Positions 17,569-25,398 of a DNA stretch of 38,735 bases are shown here, in pieces. The DNA comes from Epilithonimonas bovis DSM 19482. GTDB lineage: Bacteria; Bacteroidota; Bacteroidia; Flavobacteriales; Weeksellaceae. The position numbers were made by a program, and so were the translations under genes. The DNA lies in the NCBI RefSeq assembly GCF_900108115.1, contig NZ_FTPU01000030.1, forward strand, positions 1-38,735, written 5' to 3'. The notes under the pieces are model-generated. The model saw only the letters and a program-made list of their open reading frames with translations. It was not told where the DNA came from and ran no database searches. How positions within the stretch are numbered: position 1 is the stretch's first letter; each line of letters starts with the position of its first letter.

Positions 17569-19882
17569 TCAGAATTTATACATTACTGTTATCAGGTAAT
17601 TTCTCGGGGCGCCGGGGAACAACCGGAGATAGGACTGGGCACCAAGCCAGTAGTTGGTATTGGTAATATTGTTTACGTTGGCAGAAAGCTGAATTTTTGA
17701 GTGGAAAAATGTATAGTATAAGGCTGCGTCCAGCGTTGTGTAACCCGGAATTTCAAAATCTCTGGTAAACCATGGGATTTTTGAACTCTGATAAAGCATT
17801 CCCATCCCAACACCGAAGTTTTTGAGAACCGTCCTGTTGCTGAAGTTATACCTGGTCCATATATTGGCAGCATTTTTTGATGTATTTTCTTTCCGCTGGC
17901 CTTCCAGCGCAGGATTGGCACTTTTCATAATCCGTGCGTCGATATAGCTGTAGCCACCATAAACACTCCATTGCGGGGTGATATATCCCGAAAACTCAGC
18001 TTCAAAACCGCGACTCCTGTCTGCGCCACGCTGTATCAGTTCATCTGGCTCAGCAGGATTATTGGCATTGATCAAGACGTTCTTCTGATTAATTTCATAA
18101 AACGCTGCGCTCACCATACTTCTGCCAAAAAGTTTAGCTTTCATCCCAATTTCTTTAAGATCAGAGATAAGCGGTTTGAACTTAGCCGCCGATTCTGCTC
18201 CGGTAAAACTTCCGGTATTAGGCATCAGCGTTACTGTATTGGATTGAGGCTGATATCCCGTGAGGTAGGTTCCGTAAATGTTGATATGGTCTGTAATGCT
18301 GTAGGTAACCCCGAGTCTGTGAAGTAATTTGGAATTTCGGAAAGATGTTTCATCAGGATTCTTGTAATTGGTAATATCCTGAAACCATTCCTGACGCAGG
18401 CCGGCAAGAATCTTTAAGCTTTTCCATGCCAGAAGGTGCTGTGCATAAACCGCGTGTGTGATGGTAAGCGCCGTTGGCAAAACGGTTTGCACGTTCAGTA
18501 GATGATAGTCCGTTCCCTGATAATTGGTTGCACCGGGCGTAAGGTCAAACGGCGTTACGTTAGGTTCGAGAATCAGTTGGCCGTTGTAGTCAAGCATTTC
18601 ATATTTGTCAGCATGGGCAGGATTATAAGAAGAGGCTACGGTGCCGTCTTTCATAATAAATCCACGTGCCGCATTTTGATAACCACCTTCTCTCTTTTCC
18701 CATATATGGGCATCATAGCCCACAAGTGTCTGATGCTCTATGGAGCCGGTTTTATATTGGAAGTTAAAATACGCCGTCACATTGTCCACTGCCCACCTTT
18801 GTTTTCGCCGGATAAACTGCATCATAGCCAGGCTTGCCACAGGATTATTGTTGATATCCGGTACAAATGCGTTGGTGGTCCGGTGTTCCTGAAGATTTTC
18901 TTCCCAAAGTTGCTTCATATATGAGGCGTTGAAACTGATACTTTTGGTAAAATGATGAGCCAGAGTTCCCATTATGGTAATATCATTTGTTTTAAAGTAA
19001 TCTTCCGGGGAACCCAGGTTTAGGCTTTTGGGCGTGCTGTTAAGATTGGTTTTACCGGCTATGGCTCCAAATATTGGTTGACCACGATCGAGATTGCCAT
19101 AGAGATTATTAATAATTAATTCAGCGTTAACGGAGGTTTTTTCGTTGGGCGCATAGGTTATAGATGGTGATATTAATATGGCATTATTGTTCACATTATC
19201 CCGGAACGAGTTGGCTTTCTGATAAGCACCATTAAAACGGTAAAGCAGGGTTTTGGATTTATTCAGCGGGCCGGTTAAGGTCTGCGGCTACACGGTAGGT
19301 ATTAAAACTTCCTGCAGAAAAACTGACTTCATCGCGTGGTGTAGCCAAAGGCTTTTTTGTTACCATATTAATGGTGCCGCCGGGATCTACACTGGACATA
19401 GTGATGCTGGCCGGCCCCTTGAAAACCTCCACACGTTCTATATTTGCCGTCATGGGTTGTAGAAAATAATATTGCCTGGTCCGCATACCGTTAATGATCT
19501 GGCCTTCTTCGTTCTGGCTGATGCCACGGATATTATATTGGTTGTAATAGCTGGAAGGCGAAACCCCGGTCACATTCTTCATCACATCACCCAGCAGGAA
19601 GGCCTGCCTGTCTGTAATCAATTCTTTGGTAATGGTATTAAGGGTCACGGGAATATCAATATTCTTCATGGCAATTTTGGTTGCTGCAAAGGAGTAATCG
19701 GAGATATAACCTTTTGATTTTCTTCCCACGAGCTCTACAGTCTGTATTTGGGTATGTACAGAATCGCTCGGATGGTTTTGCGCATGGATATAAACAGATA
19801 AAAAAAGTGCTGCTGTAGTGGAATATTGTAATTTTTTGAAGGGAGCAAATGTAATCGCGCCCTTTTCAATGATAAGGTTCAT
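17569..19882 (-). pseudogene. TonB-dependent siderophore-type receptor, one-base frameshift
   Basis: Codons 1-207 from ATG 19882 give a signal peptide and the plug domain: LITDRQAFLLGDVMKNVTGV, YNIRGISQNEEGQIINGMRTRQYYFLQP, IERVEVFKGPASI and PGGTINMVTKKP. The frame then stops right after LNRP. One base removed from the GGG at 19268-19270 (CCC on the coding strand) restores a continuous frame (LNRPLNKSKTLLYRFNGAY...) into the 541-codon barrel, which ends in the aromatic RNYLITVMYKF. The total of about 770 residues is normal for ferrichrome/catecholate-type receptors. As written, no full receptor can be made. A real inactivation, phase variation and a sequencing error are all possible. The ligand is unknown. 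Confidence 0.85.
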
Positions 19883-20012
19883 AAGTTGAAATACGGGATG
19901 TAGCAGAAGTTATAATGGTCTGCCAGTTTGAATGGAGGATTTAATAAAATCCATTGGAGATGCTTTTACAGATCAGTAATCTGCAAAATCGGGTAAGGAA
20001 TAAGATGATATC

Positions 20013-20351
20013 CTAAGCGAAATCCGTATGTGGGGGAGCGCGGGAACTGAAATAGTCGAGTAGCTGGTAACAGGTTTTTTCTTCACTTAAGAAAAGCCTT
20101 TTTTCAGGCACAGTGCCTCTTACCAAAACCAAGTGGACGGTCTCTTCACAGAGAAGATTGTTCATTTGGAAATGCAGTGCACAGTGGCAGTCCTCATCTT
20201 TGGATACAGAATCATTTTCGGATTTATCTGCCTTTTGAGAAATGCTGCTTTTGTGCTTAGCGTGCTCTATGCAAGTGCCAATACCACTGACATTATACAG
20301 GAATAATGTGAGTAGGGAGAATAGAAAAAAATGTCTCAGGGTCTTTTGCAT
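20013..20351 (-). CDS. Small secreted Cys/His protein preceding the TonB receptor
   Basis: This 112-residue protein has an N-terminal hydrophobic signal (LRHFFLFSLLTLFLYNVSGIG), then a His/Ser/Lys-rich stretch with the motif DEDCHCALHFQ, a CEETVHLV segment, a single Cys in EEKTCYQLLDY and the ending SSRAPPHTDFA. The Cys-x-Cys, later Cys and terminal PP resemble small Bacteroidota proteins named HYC_CC_PP, which sit next to TonB receptor genes. I recall that link from memory. A metal-binding role is a guess from the Cys and His. A strong promoter lies directly upstream. The 130 bases to the receptor gene hold no clear terminator, so it is probably operon gene 1. Confidence 0.7.
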   Translation of the reverse strand: MQKTLRHFFLFSLLTLFLYNVSGIGTCIEHAKHKSSISQKADKSENDSVSKDEDCHCALHFQMNNLLCEETVHLVLVRGTVPEKRLFLSEEKTCYQLLDYFSSRAPPHTDFA

Positions 20352-20361
20352 AAAGGAAATG

Positions 20362-20392
20362 CAAAAGTAGCATATAATTTCATTTGTGCAAA
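20362..20392 (-). promoter_or_regulatory. Near-perfect Bacteroidota promoter for the TonB/ABC operon
   Basis: Read on the minus strand: TTTG (20389-20392), 19 bases, then TACTTTTG (20362-20369), an exact TTTG-N19-TAnnTTTG match. Transcription would start only 3-6 bases before the ATG at 20351, implying a near-leaderless message. Confidence 0.7.
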
Positions 20393-20513
20393 AACCTTGT
20401 TGTAATTAAGGCATTAGCTGCAATATTTCTTTTTGAAAGATCGGTTTAAAATCACGTATCGTTTTCATTTGCGATTCTGAAAATAATTGATTTATAATAG
20501 CACATTCTAAAAA

Positions 20514-20550
20514 CAAAAATGCCCAGATTGATAAACCTGAGCATTTTTTT
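20514..20550 (-). terminator. Intrinsic terminator after the pRiA4b ORF-3-like gene
   Basis: CTGAGCATTTTT pairs with AAAAATGCCCAG (one mismatch) with T-runs on both sides. It lies just past the stop at 20582 on the minus strand. Confidence 0.75.
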
Positions 20551-20581
20551 GTTGTGCTAATGTATTGATTAGATGGGGCTA

Positions 20582-21169
20582 TTAATCTTCATCATCTTCC
20601 TCAAAAACGTCATTGTAGCCGCTTTCTTCTTCGTCATCGTTATAATCTTCGTCCTCATCATCAAAACTTGTTTCTTTGAACTCGGAGTCAAAATCACCAA
20701 ACTCATCATCCATAAATGGCATTGCGGATGTTTTGCTTTTGCCGTTGCTGCTGTTGCCATTTTTACTTGGTGCTTTCAGTGGAACATTACCAAATCTGTA
20801 AACAGTAATCGGGTAGTTCACTGATGGTTTCTCATCATTAATTTCCAAAAGTTCACAGAAAAATTCCCACAGGTCTATAAAACCGTACTGAAATCTCATT
20901 TTGCTTCCTACGGCAGGGAAAGCCTCGTTGAGATAAACATCAGACATAATCTCACCATCGCCTTCCTCGCTCATGTCTTCCAGAGGAACGGCATTGCCTT
21001 CATTCCATTCATCATCAGAAAAATAGAAAGAAGATAATTCTTCACCTGGCAGGCTAAAAGCACTTTTGATACCCAGATGTAGATTCCAAAGTGTCTGTTT
21101 GTCCTTGATTTCTACATCCCGGAAGATCGTCTCTTTTGCATCCAGAATTACTCTTATCTTATAAACCAT
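20582..21169 (-). CDS. Plasmid pRiA4b ORF-3 / IS1096 TnpR-like family protein
   Basis: The first 130 or so residues match the pRiA4b ORF-3 fold: MVYKIRVILDAKETIFRDVEI, TLWNLHLGIKSAFSL, SSFYFSDDEW, LNEAFPAVGSKMRFQYGF and WEFFCELLEI. The remainder is a very acidic, low-complexity tail of Asp/Glu with a few Tyr. This domain also occurs as a passenger protein in IS1096-type elements, but no transposase lies beside it here, so it is not called mobile. Function is unknown. The tail may mediate protein contacts or be disordered. A -7 box lies at 21211 and a terminator at 20514. Confidence 0.83.
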   Translation of the reverse strand: MVYKIRVILDAKETIFRDVEIKDKQTLWNLHLGIKSAFSLPGEELSSFYFSDDEWNEGNAVPLEDMSEEGDGEIMSDVYLNEAFPAVGSKMRFQYGFIDLWEFFCELLEINDEKPSVNYPITVYRFGNVPLKAPSKNGNSSNGKSKTSAMPFMDDEFGDFDSEFKETSFDDEDEDYNDDEEESGYNDVFEEDDED

Positions 21170-21210
21170 TTTTGTTTTTAAATTTATCTTTTATTAGCTG
21201 ATTAGTGCTG

Positions 21211-21218
21211 CAAATATA
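21211..21218 (-). promoter_or_regulatory. Putative -7 box for the pRiA4b ORF-3-like gene
   Basis: The minus strand reads TATATTTG, matching TAnnTTTG, 42 bases upstream of ATG 21169. Confidence 0.4.
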
Positions 21219-21300
21219 AAACAAATGAAATTTGAGAAAAGTTATTGATGAATTTTTTTTCAAAAAAGTTTTTTATAAATTTTGCGCTTTATTTTTTGTT

Positions 21301-22389
21301 TTATGGCAGTGTGATGGGCTTCACTTTCCTGAGTCTGTCGGCCGATGATTTATCCAGTTTGAACTTGAATTTAGTCCCCGAAAGATAAACGCTCTCTACA
21401 CTTATCGGCTGTTTATGAGCCTCCATAATATGCTTTACAATAGCAAGCCCCAGGCCGGATCCGCCTTCTTTTCTGCTACGGCTGCTCTCTACGCGGTAGA
21501 ATCGTTCAAAAATCCTCGGAAGGTTTTCCGGTTTGATGCCCATCCCATTATCTTCTATAGAAATATGGATGCTTTGGGTGCCTTCTTTTGTAGAAACGAT
21601 GATCTGAGCTTCTTCTCTGTTGGCATATTTTACCGCATTGGAGACCAGGTTAATAAGAACCTGTGATATCTTGTGCTTGTCCGCATATACAAAGAGCTGA
21701 GGTTGTGTGGTCTGCAACTGCATCGTCATCGTGTGGCGGTCGGCTTCCAGGTCCAAAAGGTCAAACACTTCCTGAATCAGCTGATTGATATCAAAAGTAC
21801 TGTACTTAAGTGCAATCTGTCCCGACTCAAAACGGTTGATCATATCCAGGTCTTTGACGATGTTCAGCAGACGTTCTACAGAACTGTCTATCCTCTGCAG
21901 ATACTTGTCGCGGATGCTGAGATCTTCTACACCACCATCACGAAGGGTTTCTATATAGCCCTGGATAGAAAACAGCGGTGTTTTGAGCTCATGAGAGACA
22001 TTACCGATGTACTCTTTACGGTAGGTTTCCATCTCCTTCATCATATCAATCTCAGCATTCTTTTGGTTCATCTCCTGGAATTTTTCTTCCAGTTCTTTGA
22101 AGCCAATATCGTAGTCAGAATCGTGAATAATGTCCTCCGGCAGAATATTGGTGATTCTCCTGATCTGATTTTTGCTGTAAAAGCTGAACAGAAACTCCAG
22201 CACAAAATAATTGACAATAAAAACGAAGCAGAGCGTGAAAATCAAAAAATAATTAAAATCCCTAGTTTTGAAATAGACATCATTGGTATAAAACTGAAAA
22301 AGAAGCACAACACCACCCACCGCCATTACCAGCAGCAATGATGCGGTAAAAGAAAGCCAGTTGATTTTAACAGAATTTTTTATCCTCAT
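21301..22389 (-). CDS. Sensor histidine kinase (PhoR-like)
   Basis: This 362-residue kinase has two closely spaced membrane helices (about 11-33 and 47-70) with almost no sensing loop, then a linker with a coiled-coil character. HisKA has His133 in NVSHELKTPLFSIQGY. HATPase_c has N box INLVSNAVKYA, G1 DNGMGI and G2 GGSGLGLAIVKH. The short extracytoplasmic part suggests sensing within the membrane or through partners. It lies 31 bases downstream of the response regulator gene and forms a pair with it. The stimulus is unknown. Confidence 0.94.
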   Translation of the reverse strand: MRIKNSVKINWLSFTASLLLVMAVGGVVLLFQFYTNDVYFKTRDFNYFLIFTLCFVFIVNYFVLEFLFSFYSKNQIRRITNILPEDIIHDSDYDIGFKELEEKFQEMNQKNAEIDMMKEMETYRKEYIGNVSHELKTPLFSIQGYIETLRDGGVEDLSIRDKYLQRIDSSVERLLNIVKDLDMINRFESGQIALKYSTFDINQLIQEVFDLLDLEADRHTMTMQLQTTQPQLFVYADKHKISQVLINLVSNAVKYANREEAQIIVSTKEGTQSIHISIEDNGMGIKPENLPRIFERFYRVESSRSRKEGGSGLGLAIVKHIMEAHKQPISVESVYLSGTKFKFKLDKSSADRLRKVKPITLP

Positions 22390-22420
22390 ATCAAAAAAAA
22401 GATTTTCTAAAAAGAAAATC

Positions 22421-23098
22421 TTATACTACCAGTTTATAACCAATTCCCTTAAGTGTCTGTATGGTATTAATGCCCAGCTTCTCGCGAAGGCGTCTGATGT
22501 GAACATCTATCGTTCTCTCACCAACGATGACATCATTACCCCATACTTTTTCCAGGATTTCTTCTCTTTTAAAGACTTTATCTGTATTAGAAGCCAAAAG
22601 GTAAAGGAGGTCAAACTCTTTTTTAGGAAGCAGGAATTCCTCTTTGCCTTTGGTTACTTTAAAATTATCTTTATCGATAATTAGGTCACCTATCTCGATG
22701 TAATTTGAGTTTTCCTGAGATTGTGCGCCCAATTGCAGCAGGGCCGCAACCTTAGAGATCAAAACCTTCGGTTTTATCAGTTTTACAATATAATCATTGG
22801 CGCCGGCCTGATAACCTGCCAACTGGGAAAACTCCTCGCTTCTGGCAGATAAAAATACAATCAGCGTCTTTTGTAACTCCTTTATTTTGCGCAGGTCCTG
22901 ACATGTTTCTATACCGTCTTTCTCCGGCATCATCACATCCAGCAGGATAAGATCGGGCAAAATCTCTTTTGCTTTTTCTATCCCCTCGTTACCATTGCTG
23001 GCTGTAAAGACCTGGTAACCTTCTTTTTCAAGATTGTAAGAGATGATATCCAGGATGTCCTGTTCATCATCAATTAGAAGAATTTTCTTACGATTCAT
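22421..23098 (-). CDS. Response regulator, OmpR/PhoB family
   Basis: This 225-residue protein has an N-terminal receiver with Asp10, Asp11 and phosphorylatable Asp54 in LILLDVMMPEKDG, Ser84 in VFLSARSEE and Lys106. The C-terminal winged helix (130-225) includes PKKEFDLLYLLASN, ILEKVWG and HIRRLREKLG. Oddity: the residue after the conserved Lys is Leu (YIVKLIKP), where nearly all receivers have Pro. The CTG codon is one transition from CCG. It is the first gene of the two-gene operon with the kinase. Confidence 0.94.
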   Translation of the reverse strand: MNRKKILLIDDEQDILDIISYNLEKEGYQVFTASNGNEGIEKAKEILPDLILLDVMMPEKDGIETCQDLRKIKELQKTLIVFLSARSEEFSQLAGYQAGANDYIVKLIKPKVLISKVAALLQLGAQSQENSNYIEIGDLIIDKDNFKVTKGKEEFLLPKKEFDLLYLLASNTDKVFKREEILEKVWGNDVIVGERTIDVHIRRLREKLGINTIQTLKGIGYKLVV

Positions 23099-23167
23099 TT
23101 CGATTTAATAATTATTCCAAAATTAAAAAAAAATGAACTCTATATGACTAAATCTTTAAAGTTCACA

Positions 23168-23175
23168 CAAATTTA
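23168..23175 (-). promoter_or_regulatory. Putative -7 box for the response regulator operon
   Basis: TAAATTTG on the minus strand, about 70 bases upstream of ATG 23098. It shares the intergenic region with the divergent glnS promoter. Confidence 0.4.
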
Positions 23176-23268
23176 ACATTTATTAAAATAATAATCAGTG
23201 TTTTTGATATCATTTTTAACATCATTAATCTGCATCAGAATCGTTTTATAATTCGGGGAAATTAGATT

Positions 23269-23276
23269 AAATTTGC
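23269..23276 (+). promoter_or_regulatory. Putative -7 box for glnS
   Basis: TAAATTTG matches TAnnTTTG, 16 bases before ATG 23293. Confidence 0.45.
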
Positions 23277-23292
23277 ACCTCACGTTCAGATT

Positions 23293-24963
23293 ATGGAAGA
23301 AGAAAAAAAATCACTCAATTTTATAGAACAGATCATAGAAGATGACTTAGAAAACGGCCTGGAGTCTTCTAAGCTGAGATTCCGTTTCCCGCCGGAGCCT
23401 AACGGCTATCTGCATATTGGCCATACAAAAGCCATCTGTATCAACTTTGGCCTTGGGCAGCGTTACAATGCGCCGGTCAATCTTCGTTTTGATGATACCA
23501 ATCCTGAGAAAGAAGAACAGGAATTTGTGGATTCTATCAAGAAAGATGTAGAATGGCTGGGTTTCCAGTGGGATAAAGAATGCTACGCATCAGACTATTT
23601 TCAGCAACTTTATGACTGGGCAGTAGAATTGATAAAACAGGGCAAAGCTTACGTGGACGAGCAATCGTCTGAAAATATCACCGCGCAACGTAAAAACCCT
23701 TTTGAGCCGGGTGTGGATTCTCCATTCAGAGACCGCCCTGTTGAGGAAAGTCTTTCTCTTTTTGAAAAGATGAAGAATGGTGAGTTTGAAGAAGGTGCTA
23801 TGAGCCTGCGGGCAAAAATTGATATGGCTTCTCCTAATATGAACATGCGTGACCCTGTGATGTACAGGATCCTGAAACGGCCGCACCACAGAACCGGTGA
23901 CCAGTGGAAAATCTATCCAATGTATGATTGGGCACATGGCGAGAGTGATTATCTGGAGCAGGTTTCCCATTCTTTGTGTTCGCTTGAGTTTGAAAACCAC
24001 CGCCCGTTATATGAGTGGTACCTGCATCAGGTTTATGAGAATGGTAAGGTGGCACCTAAACAACGAGAATTTGCAAGGATGAACGTGTCTTACATGGTAA
24101 CATCCAAAAGAAAACTGCAGAGACTGGTAGCTGAAGGTGTTACCACGGGTTGGGATGATCCCCGGATGCCAACCATCTCCGGTCTTCGCAGAAAGGGTTA
24201 TACAGCGACGGCAATTAAAAACTTTATCGAGCGCGTAGGTGTTGCTAAAAGAGAAAACCTGATTGATATCCAGCTGCTGGAATTCTCTGTAAGGGAAGAT
24301 CTCAACAAGGTTGCTACTAGGGTAATGGCCGTTGTAAATCCGGTGAAACTGATTATAGAAAATTATCCAAAAGATAAGGAAGAATGGCTGGAGACAGAAA
24401 ATAACCCAGAAGATGAAAATGCAGGAACAAGGCAAATCCCTTTTTCCGGGGAACTGTATATTGAAAGGGAAGATTTTAAAGAAGAAGCTGATAAAAAATT
24501 CTTCCGTCTCAAGTTAGGAGGCGAAGTGAGGCTCAAAGCTGGTTATATCATTAAGGCAGAGCGTGTGGATAAAGATGCCAGCGGCCAGATTACCACAATA
24601 TATGCAACCTATGATGAAGATTCTAGGTCGGGTAGTGGTACCGAAGCCAGCCTTAGAAAAGTGAAAGGTACATTGCACTGGGTTTCTGCAAAACATGCGC
24701 TGCCAATAGAGATCAGAACTTATGAGAGGCTTTTCACCACAGAACAGCCGGATGCAGAGAAAGAGGTAGATTTTATGGAGTTTATAAATCCTCAGTCTTT
24801 GCATATTACCCATGGTTTTGGAGAACCAAGCCTTCGAGACGCCTCAACAGAGGATCATTTCCAGTTCCAGAGAATTGGTTATTACATCAAGGATCGGGAT
24901 TCTGATGATGATAAACTGGTTTTCAACAGGACGGTTACATTGAAAGACAGTTACAAACCTTAA
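23293..24963 (+). CDS. glnS: Glutaminyl-tRNA synthetase
   Basis: This class I synthetase charges tRNA-Gln with glutamine. The HIGH motif appears in RFPPEPNGYLHIGHTKAICI. The second class I signature is MVTSKRKL, where E. coli GlnRS has VMSKR. The domain typical of GlnRS (RDPVMYRI, WKIYPMYDWAHGESDYLE, SLEFENHRPLYEWY) and a two-barrel anticodon-binding C-terminus follow. The 556-residue length matches E. coli. Having GlnRS implies direct charging rather than the Gat amidotransferase route. Flanked by its own promoter and terminator. Confidence 0.97.
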   Translation: MEEEKKSLNFIEQIIEDDLENGLESSKLRFRFPPEPNGYLHIGHTKAICINFGLGQRYNAPVNLRFDDTNPEKEEQEFVDSIKKDVEWLGFQWDKECYASDYFQQLYDWAVELIKQGKAYVDEQSSENITAQRKNPFEPGVDSPFRDRPVEESLSLFEKMKNGEFEEGAMSLRAKIDMASPNMNMRDPVMYRILKRPHHRTGDQWKIYPMYDWAHGESDYLEQVSHSLCSLEFENHRPLYEWYLHQVYENGKVAPKQREFARMNVSYMVTSKRKLQRLVAEGVTTGWDDPRMPTISGLRRKGYTATAIKNFIERVGVAKRENLIDIQLLEFSVREDLNKVATRVMAVVNPVKLIIENYPKDKEEWLETENNPEDENAGTRQIPFSGELYIEREDFKEEADKKFFRLKLGGEVRLKAGYIIKAERVDKDASGQITTIYATYDEDSRSGSGTEASLRKVKGTLHWVSAKHALPIEIRTYERLFTTEQPDAEKEVDFMEFINPQSLHITHGFGEPSLRDASTEDHFQFQRIGYYIKDRDSDDDKLVFNRTVTLKDSYKP

Positions 24964-24964
24964 T

Positions 24965-24998
24965 AAAAAAACGGAATCACTCGATTCCGTTTTTTTTC
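24965..24998. terminator. Bidirectional terminator between glnS and the GNAT gene
   Basis: AAAAACGGAATC pairs perfectly with GATTCCGTTTTT around a four-base loop, with T-runs on both strands. Confidence 0.9.
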
Positions 24999-24999
24999 T

Positions 25000-25278
25000 T
25001 TACAGCACATCCTGTATTTCCTTATTTTTCTCAAAAGTCGCTTTTGCAAAAGGGCATAACGGGACAATCTTCAGGTGGTTCCCGCGGGCATATTCTACCG
25101 CTTTGTAGACCATTTCCCTGCCTACGCCCTGGCCTTTGTATGTAGGGTCTACTTCGGTATGGTCAATAATGAATTTTTGGTCTCCGGCCCAGGAGTAGGT
25201 CATTTTTCCGGCTTGCTGACCATCAATCATTGCGATAAATTCGCCTTTGCTTTCGCTGTTGTTTTGTTTGATTTCCAT
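25000..25278 (-). CDS. GNAT-type N-acetyltransferase, YjdJ-like small form
   Basis: This 92-residue protein belongs to the short GNAT group (COG2388/YjdJ). It has the acetyl-CoA loop in VDPTYKGQGVGREMVYKAVEYARG and the characteristic end KIVPLCPFAKATFEKNKEIQDVL. The preceding strand, GKMTYSWAGDQKFIIDHTEV, is also typical. The substrate is not known. Cytoplasmic and monocistronic, it shares a terminator with glnS. Confidence 0.9.
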   Translation of the reverse strand: MEIKQNNSESKGEFIAMIDGQQAGKMTYSWAGDQKFIIDHTEVDPTYKGQGVGREMVYKAVEYARGNHLKIVPLCPFAKATFEKNKEIQDVL

Positions 25279-25369
25279 TGCATCATTGTTATTGGATAGA
25301 GTTTATATTATTTGCTTTACTTTTTTTAATAAATATCAAGCCAAAATAGACTTGAAAATTTTATTATAA

Positions 25370-25393
25370 TAAAAAACCACTCAAAAGAGTGGT
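25370..25393 (-). terminator. Intrinsic terminator after the S9 peptidase
   Basis: ACCACTC pairs perfectly with GAGTGGT around AAAA (TTTT on the transcribed strand), followed by six T on the minus strand. It starts just past the stop at 25399. Confidence 0.85.
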
Positions 25394-25398
25394 AAATA

